A stretch of DNA of 64,000 nt from Microvirga terrestris (GCF_015694425.1 NZ_JADQDN010000003.1:396681-460680); one strand, 5' to 3'. Positions 52,353 through 62,060 are shown, counted from the stretch's first letter. Translations and numbers: made by a program. Notes: generated by a model not told the origin, from the letters alone.

Positions 52353-53786
52353 ATGGATGAGAGCAGAAAGCTTTTCGTTGGCCCCCGCCTGAAGCGTCTG
52401 CGGCGGGACCTCAACCTGAGCCAGTCCCGCATGGCCGAGGAGCTTGGGCTCTCGCCGAGCTACCTGAACCTGATGGAGCGCAACCAGCGCCCGATCACCG
52501 CCCAGGTGCTCATCCGCCTCGCCCATGCCTATCAGCTGGACCCGCGCGAGTTCGCCAACGACGATCACAAACGCACCGTGTCGGACCTGGAGGAGGTTTT
52601 CGCCGATCCGCTGTTCCGCTCAACTCCGGTGGCGCGGCTCGAGCTGCGCGAGACCGTGGAGAGCGCCCCCTCGCTGGTGGACGCCATCAACCGCCTTTAT
52701 CGGGCCTACCAGGCCATGCGCGGGGCCCGGGAGGCAGTGATGCCCAGCCTCAGTGACCGCGACCGCGCCGAGGACTCAGCCCCGGTCAACCCGGTCGACC
52801 GGGTGCGGGAGCTGATCCACGAGGCCAAGAACCATTTTCCGGAATTGGACGAAGCCGCCGAGACGCTCGCCTCGGAACTCGCATCGAGCGGCCACGATCT
52901 TTTCTTCGCGATCAGCGAGCGCCTGCACGCCAGGCACGGCATCCGGGTGCGGGTGATGCCGGTCGACGTGATGCCGGACTCACTCCGCCGCTACGACCAT
53001 CACCGCCGGCAGCTGCTGATCTCCGAACTGGTAGACCCTTCTGGGAGAACCTTCCAAGCCGCCTACCAATTGGCCTTCACCGAGATGCGCGAGACCATCG
53101 ACGCGCTGGCCGCGCGGCTGGAACCGGCGGACGGTCCGGCGCGGCGGCTGCTTCGGGTTTCGTTCGGCAACTATTTCGCCGGCGCGCTGATGATGCCCTA
53201 TGCGAAGTTCCACGCGGCTGCGGAGGCCTTGGGCTACGACGTGGAGGTGCTGGGCGCCCGCTTCGGCGCCAGCTTCGAGCAGGTGGCCCATCGCCTCACC
53301 ACGCTGGCCCGCCCCGGTGCACGGGGCATTCCTTTCTTCCTAGTGCGGGTGGATTCGGCCGGCAACGTATCGAAGCGCTTCTCGTCCGGCCGCTTCCCGT
53401 TCTCGCAGTTCGGCGGTACCTGCCCGCTCTGGAACCTGCACTCCACCTTCCGCACACCGGGCCAGGTGGCGACCCAGATCGTCGAGCTGCCGGATTCATC
53501 GCGCTGGTTTTCTGTCGCCCGCGCAGTCAAGCGCGCCTTCAAACCGTGGGGAACGCCCGATCCGCAATTCGTGGTCGGCCTCGGCTGCGAGCTGAAATAT
53601 GCCCATCGCCTCGTCTATACCCGAGGCCACGATTTGACCTCCGCTGAAGCCACGCCCATCGGCATCAACTGCCGCCTGTGCGAGCGCGTCGCCTGCCCGC
53701 AGCGCGCCGCTCCTCCACTGATGCATGCGCTCATTGTCGACGAGATGCGGCGCGGCGTGTCGCCCTTCGAGTTCGACGCGACGTGA
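52353..53786 (+). CDS. RamB/ScfR-type (short-chain fatty acyl) XRE family regulator
   Basis: 477 residues. N-terminal HTH_3 (LNLSQSRMAEELGLSPSYLNLMERNQRPIT), a central IrrE-N-like domain (VDPSGRTFQAAYQLAFTEM region), and a C-terminal DUF2083-like domain with FSRFSQFGGTCPLW-type block GGTCPLWNLHSTF and Cys-rich end CRLCERVACPQRAAPP. This layout is that of RamB, which controls isocitrate lyase in actinobacteria and has alphaproteobacterial relatives next to acyl-CoA or glyoxylate genes. Divergence from aceA strongly suggests it controls it. No ribosome site between the palindrome and the ATG. Confidence 0.85.
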   Translation: MDESRKLFVGPRLKRLRRDLNLSQSRMAEELGLSPSYLNLMERNQRPITAQVLIRLAHAYQLDPREFANDDHKRTVSDLEEVFADPLFRSTPVARLELRETVESAPSLVDAINRLYRAYQAMRGAREAVMPSLSDRDRAEDSAPVNPVDRVRELIHEAKNHFPELDEAAETLASELASSGHDLFFAISERLHARHGIRVRVMPVDVMPDSLRRYDHHRRQLLISELVDPSGRTFQAAYQLAFTEMRETIDALAARLEPADGPARRLLRVSFGNYFAGALMMPYAKFHAAAEALGYDVEVLGARFGASFEQVAHRLTTLARPGARGIPFFLVRVDSAGNVSKRFSSGRFPFSQFGGTCPLWNLHSTFRTPGQVATQIVELPDSSRWFSVARAVKRAFKPWGTPDPQFVVGLGCELKYAHRLVYTRGHDLTSAEATPIGINCRLCERVACPQRAAPPLMHALIVDEMRRGVSPFEFDAT

Positions 53787-53801
53787 AGCAACCGAGGTGC
53801 C

Positions 53802-54314
53802 TCAGTCTGGGCGGTCGTGGCGATAGAAGGCGTTGGGAATTCCATCGACATCCCTGATGCCGGTCAATGACATCCCGACCTTTTCGAGCACCCGGCGGGA
53901 GGCTGCATGTTCGGCCACCGCGAACCCGATGACATGATCGACGGACTTGGCCGTGTAGATCCAGTCCAGCAGCGCCCGGGCGGCCTCGGCTGCATAGCCC
54001 TGACCCCAGAGAGCGCGTTTGAAGCTGTAGCCAAGTTCGAGCTCATCCGTTTCCGGAAAACACCCGAAGCCGGCACGGCCAAGGAACGCTCCTTGCCGGT
54101 CGGTGACCTTGAACTTGGTCCAGCCGTGGGCCGCATAATCGGCCCGGAAGCCCTCGAACTTGGCCAAAAGGTGCGCTTCGTCCCAGGGCGGATCGCCCAT
54201 CTGCAGGAAGTGCTGCACCTCAGGGTCACCGTGAAGCGATGCGAACAGCGGAAAATCCTCGGTTTCCCAAGGATGAAAACACAGGCGCTCGCTGACCAGG
54301 ACGGGAGTCTTCAT
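53802..54314 (-). CDS. GNAT family N-acetyltransferase
   Basis: 170 residues of RimJ/RimL-type GNAT: SERLCFHPWETEDFPLFASLHGDPEV, ELGYSFKRALWGQGYAAEAARALLDW (acetyl-CoA site) and SRRVLEKVGM. Substrate unknown; these acetylate N-terminal residues or small amines. It lies 9 bp after the amidotransferase gene and converges on scfR with 15 bp between the stops. Confidence 0.88.
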   Translation of the reverse strand: MKTPVLVSERLCFHPWETEDFPLFASLHGDPEVQHFLQMGDPPWDEAHLLAKFEGFRADYAAHGWTKFKVTDRQGAFLGRAGFGCFPETDELELGYSFKRALWGQGYAAEAARALLDWIYTAKSVDHVIGFAVAEHAASRRVLEKVGMSLTGIRDVDGIPNAFYRHDRPD

Positions 54315-54323
54315 GGCTGGTTC

Positions 54324-55046
54324 TCACTGCTTTTCGGTTAGCCAGTGGTCTAGGAACCGGTCAAGCCAGCGGGAGACATGCGGGTCGTGCTGAAACCGCC
54401 CTTCGATCTGGCGGATTCGGTCCTGGGCGCCGGGCATCGCGAGGCGCTCCTCGGCCACGACCGTCCAGCGGCAGAGCATCGCGTGGGTCACCTCCGGGTG
54501 GAACTGGAGGCCGAAGGCCTTTTCACCCACCCGGATCGCCTGGGTCGGGAAATCATCGCCGGTGGCAAGCGTCTCCGCGCCCGAGGGGCAATCGAACCCT
54601 TCCCGATGCCAGTGATAGACGTGGCTCGGCCAAGGCACCCCCCAATCCGTGCTCAGGGCCTCGCCTGCCCGCGTCGGCACAAGTGGGTAATAGCCGATCT
54701 CGGCCCGGCCCTCCGGATGCGCCCAGACGCCGGCGCCTAGGTGCTTGGCCATCATCTGCGCGCCGAGGCAGAGGCCGAGATAGGGCTTGTTCTCCTTGAG
54801 CGGCACCTCGATCCAGTCGATCTCCTGCTTGATGAAATCATCCGGATCGTTGGCGCTCATCGGCCCGCCGAACACGACGGCGCCGGCATGCGCGGCGAGC
54901 GTCTCCGGCAGCGGATCGCCGAAGCGAGGGCGGCGGATGTCGAGTGGATAGCCGCGCTCTCTAAGCAAGCGTCCCACACGGCCGGGAGTCGAATGCTCCT
55001 GATGCAGGACGATGAGGATCGGCTCCCTGGGTCGCCGCTTAGGCAT
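54324..55046 (-). CDS. Class-I glutamine amidotransferase (GATase1-like) protein
   Basis: 240 residues. Nucleophile Cys in YLGLCLGAQMMAKHLGA, His in FGLQFHPEVTH, and oxyanion block VVFGGPMSANDPD. Stand-alone members of this family (often annotated GMP-synthase-like) release ammonia from glutamine or act on gamma-glutamyl compounds. No synthetase partner is nearby. The start MPKRRPREPIL at 55046 is preferred; 37 codons upstream have no conserved pattern. Confidence 0.85.
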   Translation of the reverse strand: MPKRRPREPILIVLHQEHSTPGRVGRLLRERGYPLDIRRPRFGDPLPETLAAHAGAVVFGGPMSANDPDDFIKQEIDWIEVPLKENKPYLGLCLGAQMMAKHLGAGVWAHPEGRAEIGYYPLVPTRAGEALSTDWGVPWPSHVYHWHREGFDCPSGAETLATGDDFPTQAIRVGEKAFGLQFHPEVTHAMLCRWTVVAEERLAMPGAQDRIRQIEGRFQHDPHVSRWLDRFLDHWLTEKQ

Positions 55047-55149
55047 GATGGCGGTTCCAGGCGAATGCGGGAGAAAGGGCGGAGAAACGCGAGACCATGG
55101 GGGATTATTCAGGACAAGCCTTGGCTTCTGCAAGGGGGCATACGAGCAC

Positions 55150-55507
55150 CTACCCACCTGGACGAGGATGAAGCTGGTTCAGGTAACGCTCGGCCACATT
55201 CCTGGCCGGCCGTTCGTCGACCACGATCTCCGCATTGAGCGCCTGAAGCTTGGCCGTGCTGTGAGAGACAAAGACCCGGTTCAAAGCTTTCGAAATTTTC
55301 GGAAATCGCTTCAGCGCCTCGGTCCGCACGACGGGGGGCGCGCTCATAGACGATCTGGGCGCCTTCGGTATTGGCCTTGGAGGCGACCACAATGGGATGA
55401 TGCCCGTGAGCAAGGCCTTGGGCGCTCGACAGCGTCAGAGGGACGCTAAGAGATGCAAGAAGCCGAAGAACCCCGAAACGTTCGGTTTTTCCTATCACAG
55501 CTGCCAT
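55150..55507 (-). pseudogene. Remnant of a second OsmF-like osmoprotectant-binding protein
   Basis: An N-terminal signal peptide (MAAVIGKTERFGVLRLLASL) leads into HHPIVVASKANTEGAQIVYERAP, matching the start of OsmF (VVVSSKIDTEG). The next stretch continues only in another frame as PPVVRTEALKRFPKISKAL, then KLQALNAEIVVDERPARNVAERYLNQ, matching the end of OsmF (PVVREAALKENPKIGEIL, LQGLNARVQVGGEPAKAVATDYLKS). So about 180 residues are deleted inside, and the frame shift falls in a run of six C near 55328. It cannot make a functional binding protein. The frame shift in a C-run could also be a sequencing error, but the deletion could not. Confidence 0.7.
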
Positions 55508-55733
55508 ACGACTTAAGAGGGTTCCAGACTAAGGGGAAATGGACCTGTGTCGCCCTGAAATCATGTTCTATAATGATATCATGGATCAGGGTATTTCCAG
55601 GCCCTTTTGCATGGAGGCGCAAAAGTGATAGAAGCGTCTGAGTCTCAAGGCTTGAAGTCCAAAAAATCCAGGGCATGTGTTCCGTGCGCTGGGGAACAAT
55701 CTAACAGCGCCTTGCCTGAAAGAAAGCAAAACC

Positions 55734-56123
55734 GTGACCGATAGCGTAATGAGCGACGGCGATCTCAATGGCCTGCGAATCCTTGTCGTCGAGGACGAAG
55801 CTGCGATTTCCCTGCTGCTGGAAGACATGCTGCTCGATTTCGGCTGCGAGGTGATCGGCCCGGCGGCCCGGCTGTCCGCGGCCCTTGAGGCCGTCTCCCG
55901 CGAGCAGGTCGATCTGGCCATTCTCGACGTGAACGTGGCCGGCGAACCGATCTATCCGGTAGCGGAGGCCCTGGCACAGCGCTCGATTCCCTTCGTGTTC
56001 TCCACGGGCTACGGCAGTGCCGGAATTCGCGACACCTTCCGCGATCGCCCGGTTCTGCAAAAGCCTTTTGCCCAGCACGACCTGAAGCAGAAGCTTCTCA
56101 TGGCCCGCACCAAGACCGCCTGA
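55734..56123 (+). CDS. Single-domain response regulator
   Basis: 129 residues from GTG 55734 (ATG 55749 is an alternative). Receiver motifs: acidic pair ED in VVEDEAAIS, phospho-acceptor Asp65 (LAILDVNVAG) and Lys110 (VLQKPFAQHD). Receivers of this type occur in alphaproteobacterial HWE-kinase pathways. There is no partner kinase in the adjacent 150 bp, and the following genes are a FecR/TPR protein and a cyclase on the same strand. Confidence 0.83.
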   Translation: MTDSVMSDGDLNGLRILVVEDEAAISLLLEDMLLDFGCEVIGPAARLSAALEAVSREQVDLAILDVNVAGEPIYPVAEALAQRSIPFVFSTGYGSAGIRDTFRDRPVLQKPFAQHDLKQKLLMARTKTA

Positions 56124-56284
56124 TTGCGTGACTCTGCGGCGTCATCTGTGGCCGATATGCTGCAGTGATTTACCCTGTGTTCCAAAACACACCGGCCAAG
56201 ATGTAAATCGGCTTTGATCCCCGGCTCTTGCTGCTAAGCTCTAGTAACGTTAGAGCAGGTAGCTTCCGATCAAGCTGGTCCTTC

Positions 56285-59200
56285 ATGTCTGTACAATCTT
56301 CTCGCCTTCTGACCGCAACAAGCGCTCTTGTGCTGAGCCTCGTGCATGCGCAGGCGCAGTCTCCCGTGCCGCGCCCGGTCCCGGCGGCGGGCGCCATCGT
56401 GGCCACCAAGGGCGGCGAGGAAATGCGCTTCGTGCGCGAGGATCTCTGGCGCGCGGCCGCCATTCAGCAGAACGTGGTGGGCGGCGATACCCTGCGGACC
56501 AACGAGATCGGCAATCTCGCGATCCTGTTTGCCGATCAGACCCAGATCCGCGTCGGGCGCAACTCGACCCTGACCGTCAATGACGTCGCCGGCGGCCAGA
56601 CCGGCAACACCCAGCTCAGCCTCCAAGCCGGCAACATCTGGGCCCGCGCGGCCCGCGGCGGCTCAGGCGTGGACGTCAAGACGCCCGCAGCGGTCGCGGC
56701 CATCCGCGGCACAGACTGGTCTCTTTCGGTCGAGGGAGGCCGCACATCCCTCATTGTGCTCGAAGGCGTAGTCGAGCTCACCAATGCCCAAGGCTCCGTG
56801 ACGGTCCGCCAGGGTGAAGGCGCCGTCGCGTCGATTGGGCAGGCTCCGACGAAGTTCGTGATCACGAACTCGAACGACCGGGAGCAGATGCTCTTCTACC
56901 TGAGCCTGCGTGAGACCTTCTCGTCTCTCTCGACCACGCCTTTGGTGGGGCCAGCCTTAAGAGAGGAGCGCACCAGGATCAAAGCCATTCCCCCGCAGGC
57001 GCGCAGCGTCGAGGATTGGCTGGTCCTTGCCGAGATCGCCCCTTCCTATGACGGAAGGGTCGTTGCCGCGCAGGCGCTCGCCGAGGCTCGCAGCCGCCGC
57101 CTGAGCGCCACCCAGCGCGCCCGCGCAGACATGGTCGAAGCAGCCCTTCTCGGATCGCAGCACCGGTGGTCCGAGGCCGCTGCCCTGTTTGCCAGGGCCG
57201 AACGGGGCCTCGATCCCAAGCGGCGCGTGCTGGCCTCCTACGGGCGCTATATCACCCAATCGCTGGCCGACCCGAACCGGATCTATGCGGAGCCAAAGGC
57301 TCTGGGCAACGATCCATTCGCGGCCCTGGCCCATGCCTATGTGGTCGCGTTCAAGCAGGATCTAAATGCTGCGGCCGAGGTCCTGAAGGCGGCGGCGAAG
57401 CGCTTCCCCAACGATACGCGGATTGCCACGACGGCGGCAACGATTGCCTATGCCTTAAACCGGCGCGAGGAGATGCGCGCCTCGATCGCGAGGGCCAAGG
57501 CCCTCGACCCGGAGGATCCCGAGGTGATTGCCGCCGAGAGCAGCATCCGCGGCGACATCGACGGCGAGGTCAACGCGGCAATCGAGGCCATGCGCAGGGC
57601 TCTCGAGATCGCGCCCGGCAATTCCGGCCTCTGGAACACGCTCGGCCTTTTTGAATCCGACCGGGACCGACCGCTTGCCGCCGAAGAGGCCATGCGCCGG
57701 GCCATTGCGGAAGATCCGTATAGCCCAGTCGCTTACGCCAATCTGGCGATCTTCCTTCTCGATCAGTACCGGGTCGAGGAAGCGGGCGCGATGATCGACA
57801 AGGCACTCACCCTCGATCCCGGCTTCCATGTGGCCTATCTGGCCCGAGGCCGCTACCTGATGCAGAAGGGGGAGGCGATCAAAGGCCTGGAGGCCATTCT
57901 CGCCGGATCGGCCGCTAATCCCGGCTTGTCGCAGGGCCTTCTGCTGGCTGCTGCCTCCTACTACCAGAACGGCGACGACGAGCTGGCGATCCAGGCTCTC
58001 GACAATGCGGATCGGCTCGACCCGAACGATCCGGCCGTCTCGAGCGTGCGAACGGGCATCGCCATCGATCAGTACCAGGCGGATCAGGCCGTGCTCGCAG
58101 CTCGTGAGACTCTGCGCCGCTACCGCCAGCGCGGCGGCGATTTCGCCGGCATTGCCATCAACAAGGATGGCGGCTCCTACCCGGCTCAGGCCTACCGCTT
58201 CCTGAACCTCAACGAGTGGTCCCGCTTCTACGGCGACCGGGTGTTCGATCCCTTCGACGCCTCGAGCTATTTCGACCAGTCGGCCGTGGAGCGGCCCAGC
58301 CTCGTGACGGGCCGGCCGGACGTCTCAAACATCGAGAGTGGCGTCGGCCTGGATCTCTCGGCATTCAACCTCACCATCCAGGGCCTCTTCTTCGATCCGC
58401 TGGCCGTGTCCGGCCGCATCGGACGGCCCGACTTTTATCGTCGCCCCTTCGTGGACGCGGAAGTGGGCGGCTCGCTCCTCCATCACAATGGGCGCCTCGG
58501 CTGGGGTGCGGATGCAAATGTGCAGGGCTTCTCGAACGAGCCGATTCCAACCTCCTTCAATATCACGGCAAACCGCCTCAAGACGAACGGACGCGATCTT
58601 ATCGACCGGGAGAATGCCAATAGCGGCTCCTTCTTCATTGGCATGGCGCCTTCGGCGGCCGACCGTTTCCTCGTGTTCGGGGCCGGCGCGAACAACGATC
58701 CGGCCATCGCCACGATCAACACCCCGACTAACTTCGGCGAGGGGACGCAGAACAATGCCGCCGTACTGGGTGGGGCAGGCTGGAGCCATAGCTTCAGCGA
58801 CCGCAACGTCCTGACGGGCGCCGTCTTCGGCATCAACGCCATCAACCGCAGCTTCACGAACACGGCGAATGCCGAATCTTTCCCCGGCTTCATCGTTGGA
58901 GGCCGCAATTGGGACCGGACGCGGACGGAGGGCGCTTCGGCCGCCCTGTCCCACATGATCGGTTTCGGCGACCTGACCCTACATTATGGCTTCGAGGCAC
59001 AAAGGGGCCGGACGATCACCCGCAATGAGGGCCGAGCCTTCGTCTACAACACAGCGACGGAAACATTCGACTTCACCGACATCAATGATCAATCGAGCAC
59101 AAGCTTCCGCACGACCCGCCTCTACGCGGATGTCTTCTGGCGCCCCTTCGATTGGATCGAGGCGCAGGCGGGCATCGAGCACAGCACGGTCAAGGTCGGA

Positions 59201-59926
59201 GGTCAGTCGGCGGATGACGAGGTTTCGCCACGGGTCGGGATCGGGATCTCACCCGTCGAGGGCCAATGGCTTCGTGCGGCTTACCGCCAGGACACGGGAT
59301 CTCCCATCCCGTTCACCCTGGCGCCTGTGACCACGGTCGGCTTGGTGCCGAATGCCCTGCCCACGCAATTGGGCGGAGAAACCAAAACTCTGGCCCTGCG
59401 CTGGGATGCGGAATGGTCGCCGTATGTCTTTACCTCTGTGGAATATCAGCGCCAGGATGCCCAAAACTTAAATCTTCCGATCGCCTACAGCTTCGATGAC
59501 ATCGGTATCGGCAAGGCGCGCGTTGATCGGCTTGCCGCAACGGCCAACCTCTGGCTGACCCACGGGATCGGTGTCTTCGGTACCATCGGGACGATCTCGT
59601 CGGACATTCGTTCGGAAGAGGCACCCGGTGCCGACGTACCTTTCATCGCCGGCAAGTTCGCCCGTGCGGGCGTTACCTTCGTCCATCCGAGCCGGCTCAA
59701 ATTCACCCTTGCCGGCACCTTCCTCGGAGACATTTCGGGCAACCTGCGGGGGCGTGAGATTGACGACTACTGGACGGCAGATGCAGCCTTGAGCTGGGAG
59801 ACTCCGGATCGCCGCCTCCTGTTCGGACTGAGCGTGCTCAATATGTTCGACGAGGATTTCGAACTGGCTCCCGATATCCGCGGGCCGGGTCGCACCATCG
59901 AGGCGAGTGTGAAAGCTAGGTTCTGA
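56285..59926 (+). CDS. Secreted FecR-TPR-outer-membrane-barrel protein
   Basis: 1213 residues. Signal peptide MSVQSSRLLTATSALVLSLVHAQA, a FecR-like domain (about 25-195; GGDTLRTNEIGNLAILFADQ, VDVKTPAAVAAIRGTDWSL), then a TPR series (about 250-640, with repeated GLWNTLG and PYSPVAYANLAIFLLDQY units), and a C-terminal beta-rich barrel (about 690-1213) ending in SVKARF, with a C-terminal Phe as in BAM substrates; the last strands (LNMFDEDFELAPDIRGPGRTI) resemble the end of TonB-dependent receptors. It has no plug or TonB box that I can see. The next gene begins one base past its stop. Function unknown. Confidence 0.8.
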   Translation: MSVQSSRLLTATSALVLSLVHAQAQSPVPRPVPAAGAIVATKGGEEMRFVREDLWRAAAIQQNVVGGDTLRTNEIGNLAILFADQTQIRVGRNSTLTVNDVAGGQTGNTQLSLQAGNIWARAARGGSGVDVKTPAAVAAIRGTDWSLSVEGGRTSLIVLEGVVELTNAQGSVTVRQGEGAVASIGQAPTKFVITNSNDREQMLFYLSLRETFSSLSTTPLVGPALREERTRIKAIPPQARSVEDWLVLAEIAPSYDGRVVAAQALAEARSRRLSATQRARADMVEAALLGSQHRWSEAAALFARAERGLDPKRRVLASYGRYITQSLADPNRIYAEPKALGNDPFAALAHAYVVAFKQDLNAAAEVLKAAAKRFPNDTRIATTAATIAYALNRREEMRASIARAKALDPEDPEVIAAESSIRGDIDGEVNAAIEAMRRALEIAPGNSGLWNTLGLFESDRDRPLAAEEAMRRAIAEDPYSPVAYANLAIFLLDQYRVEEAGAMIDKALTLDPGFHVAYLARGRYLMQKGEAIKGLEAILAGSAANPGLSQGLLLAAASYYQNGDDELAIQALDNADRLDPNDPAVSSVRTGIAIDQYQADQAVLAARETLRRYRQRGGDFAGIAINKDGGSYPAQAYRFLNLNEWSRFYGDRVFDPFDASSYFDQSAVERPSLVTGRPDVSNIESGVGLDLSAFNLTIQGLFFDPLAVSGRIGRPDFYRRPFVDAEVGGSLLHHNGRLGWGADANVQGFSNEPIPTSFNITANRLKTNGRDLIDRENANSGSFFIGMAPSAADRFLVFGAGANNDPAIATINTPTNFGEGTQNNAAVLGGAGWSHSFSDRNVLTGAVFGINAINRSFTNTANAESFPGFIVGGRNWDRTRTEGASAALSHMIGFGDLTLHYGFEAQRGRTITRNEGRAFVYNTATETFDFTDINDQSSTSFRTTRLYADVFWRPFDWIEAQAGIEHSTVKVGGQSADDEVSPRVGIGISPVEGQWLRAAYRQDTGSPIPFTLAPVTTVGLVPNALPTQLGGETKTLALRWDAEWSPYVFTSVEYQRQDAQNLNLPIAYSFDDIGIGKARVDRLAATANLWLTHGIGVFGTIGTISSDIRSEEAPGADVPFIAGKFARAGVTFVHPSRLKFTLAGTFLGDISGNLRGREIDDYWTADAALSWETPDRRLLFGLSVLNMFDEDFELAPDIRGPGRTIEASVKARF

Positions 59927-59927
59927 G

Positions 59928-61907
59928 GTGAAGAGTTCTGGGACGACACGGGATCATGGCGGCGGAGAACCTCTCTGGCGCCATTTCACCATGGCCGGGA
60001 TCATCGCGGCGCTGCTGATACCGTTTCTGTTCTTCTCGCCTGTCCGCCTCATCGAGGCGCGGCTCTACGACATTCTGTCGGTCATCGCCCCTCCGCTACC
60101 TGTTGAGCCCGGTGCCGTGATCGTCGCTATCGACGAGCCCTCCATCGGCGAGATTGGACAGCGCTGGCCCTGGCCTCGTGACATCCACGCGAAGCTGATC
60201 GAGAGCTTACGCGCAGCCGGCGCGAAGGTCATCGCCATCGACATCATCTTCGCCGATCCCACCACGGCAGAAGCCGATACAGCCCTCGCCAGCGCGCTCG
60301 GCCCGGATGTGGTGCTCGCAGCTGACGATGTCACAACGCCGTTGGAGCAGGGCACGCAGGTCACGCGAGTCAATCCGCTCGATCAGTTCCTGGATGCCGG
60401 CGCCGTCCCAGGCATTGCCTCGATGCATCTCGACGGCGATGCCTACCTGCGCCGCATGCCACCCATTCAGGGCAGTTTCGCCGCCGAGGCGCTGCGGCTG
60501 AAGGGAGAGCCGCAGGCTCCCGCTCCTGACGGGGCGCTGATCCAGTACTTCGGACCCCGGCGTTCGTATCCGACCGCATCCTATTATCAGGCTCTCGATC
60601 CGAAGACTTTCCTTCCCCCTAATTATTTCAAGGACAAGGTCGTTCTGGTGGGCTTGAGCCTCCAGGCCGCCACGACTGCCGATGCGGGAGCCCCCGATAC
60701 CTTCCCGACCCCCTATACGCTGACCGAGGGCACGCTCACGGCCGGTGTGGAGGTCCAGGCTACGATCCTCGACAACCTCCGCCATAACCTCTACGCGCTC
60801 CCGCTCCCCAGCCTGGTCATGGTGCTGCTCGTGGTCGCCGGAGCGTTCCTCGCGGCTGCCTTCTCCACCCGCGGCGTCACATGGAAGACGGGGCTTGCAG
60901 CCACCTTCCTCCTCGCCTTCTTCATCGTCGGAGCCTGGGCTTTGCTGCGCTTTGGACGGGTTTGGGCGCCGCCCGCCCTGCCGGCGGCTGCAGCGCTCTC
61001 CGTGTTCGGAGCGCGGTTCGGCCTCGATTATGCCCGCGAGCGACATCTGCGCCGCACCGTGTCGGAGGCGTTCTCGCGCTACCTGTCACCGGATCTCGTG
61101 GCGCAGCTCGCCCGCGACCCCAGCGCCCTGAAGCTGGGTGGCGAGCGCCGCAACCTGTCCATCCTGTTCTGCGACGTGCGCGGCTTCACCACCCTGTCGG
61201 AAAAGCTGAAGGACGAGCCGGAGCGGCTGACCGCGCTCATCAACCGTCTGCTCGATCCGCTTTCGGAGGCAGTGCTCGCGGAAGGCGGCACCATCGACAA
61301 ATATATCGGCGATTGCGTGATGGCGTTCTGGAACGCGCCTCTCCCCAGCCCGGATCACCCGCTGAACGCCGCACGCGCCGCCCTGCGCATGCTGGAGGCG
61401 GTCAAGATCCTCAATGAGGAGCTGCGGCAGGAGCAGGGTGAGGACGCCCCTCGCTTTGCTATCGGTGTCGGCATCAACACCGGCGACTGCGTGGTGGGCA
61501 ATGTAGGCTCGCGCTGGCGCTACGATTACTCCGTGCTCGGCGACACGGTGAACCTTGCCTCGCGCCTGGAGAGCCTGTCGAAGGAATACGGCGTCTCGAT
61601 CGTGCTGGGCCCTGCCACGGCGAAGGCCCTGCAGGAGCATTTCGTCTTGATCGAACTCGATCGCATCGCCGTCAAAGGCCGCAGCGAGAAATCGGCGATC
61701 TTCACCATCGTGGCTCCAATCGAGCAGTGCAAGCAGGACCCGGCGCTTGCACAGCTGACGGAGCTGCATCCCACGCTTCTCGACACGATCAGCGCGGGCA
61801 AGCGCGTGGAAGCCTTGGCCCTGGTCCAGCAATGCCAGACGCTCTCCCCGCCCTTGTCGAACTATTATAAGAAGCTGATGGCGAAGGCGGCGGCGATCCC
61901 CGAGTGA
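59928..61907 (+). CDS. CHASE2-domain adenylate cyclase (class III)
   Basis: 659 residues. N-terminal transmembrane helix (MAGIIAALLIPFLFFSP), periplasmic CHASE2 domain (about 45-300; VAIDEPSIGEIGQRWPWPRDIHA), three further helices (LVMVLLVVAGAFLAAAF; TFLLAFFIVGAWALLRF; ALPAAAALSVFG), then a class-III cyclase domain: LSILFCDVRGFTTLSEK, TIDKYIGDCVMAFWN (Lys for adenine), YSVLGDTVNLASR with Asp and the Asn/Arg catalytic pair. Product predicted cAMP. Start GTG one base after the previous stop (TGAGGTG), so coupled. The periplasmic sensor facing the partner's compartment suggests that it reads the state of the outer-membrane protein. Confidence 0.9.
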   Translation: MKSSGTTRDHGGGEPLWRHFTMAGIIAALLIPFLFFSPVRLIEARLYDILSVIAPPLPVEPGAVIVAIDEPSIGEIGQRWPWPRDIHAKLIESLRAAGAKVIAIDIIFADPTTAEADTALASALGPDVVLAADDVTTPLEQGTQVTRVNPLDQFLDAGAVPGIASMHLDGDAYLRRMPPIQGSFAAEALRLKGEPQAPAPDGALIQYFGPRRSYPTASYYQALDPKTFLPPNYFKDKVVLVGLSLQAATTADAGAPDTFPTPYTLTEGTLTAGVEVQATILDNLRHNLYALPLPSLVMVLLVVAGAFLAAAFSTRGVTWKTGLAATFLLAFFIVGAWALLRFGRVWAPPALPAAAALSVFGARFGLDYARERHLRRTVSEAFSRYLSPDLVAQLARDPSALKLGGERRNLSILFCDVRGFTTLSEKLKDEPERLTALINRLLDPLSEAVLAEGGTIDKYIGDCVMAFWNAPLPSPDHPLNAARAALRMLEAVKILNEELRQEQGEDAPRFAIGVGINTGDCVVGNVGSRWRYDYSVLGDTVNLASRLESLSKEYGVSIVLGPATAKALQEHFVLIELDRIAVKGRSEKSAIFTIVAPIEQCKQDPALAQLTELHPTLLDTISAGKRVEALALVQQCQTLSPPLSNYYKKLMAKAAAIPE

Positions 61908-62042
61908 TGCACATTCTGGGCGGCTGCACCAAGTTGCGGCATGAGCTTGAAAAGGTGAGGCCAGCCGATCCTGGAACGGGCTTGACATTCTGCCGATCGC
62001 TCCGTCGAGCATCATGATTTTGCAACCGATTTGCAAGTAAAA

Positions 62043-62060
62043 ACAAGTCCTTGCACTTGT
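62043..62060. promoter_or_regulatory. Inverted repeat cluster upstream of the cation transporter
   Basis: ACAAGT-CCTTGC-ACTTGT, preceded by two direct copies of TTTGCAA (around 62019-62035). A symmetrical AT-rich segment in the 213-bp gap before the CDF gene; candidate metal-responsive operator. Confidence 0.3.

Noticed and set aside
55012..55449. Plus-strand frame over the osmF remnant
   Set aside because: The minus-strand halves match OsmF; the plus frame is a shadow.
62001..62060. Riboswitch before the cation transporter
   Set aside because: The short inverted repeats are compatible with a protein operator; I could not trace a known riboswitch fold.
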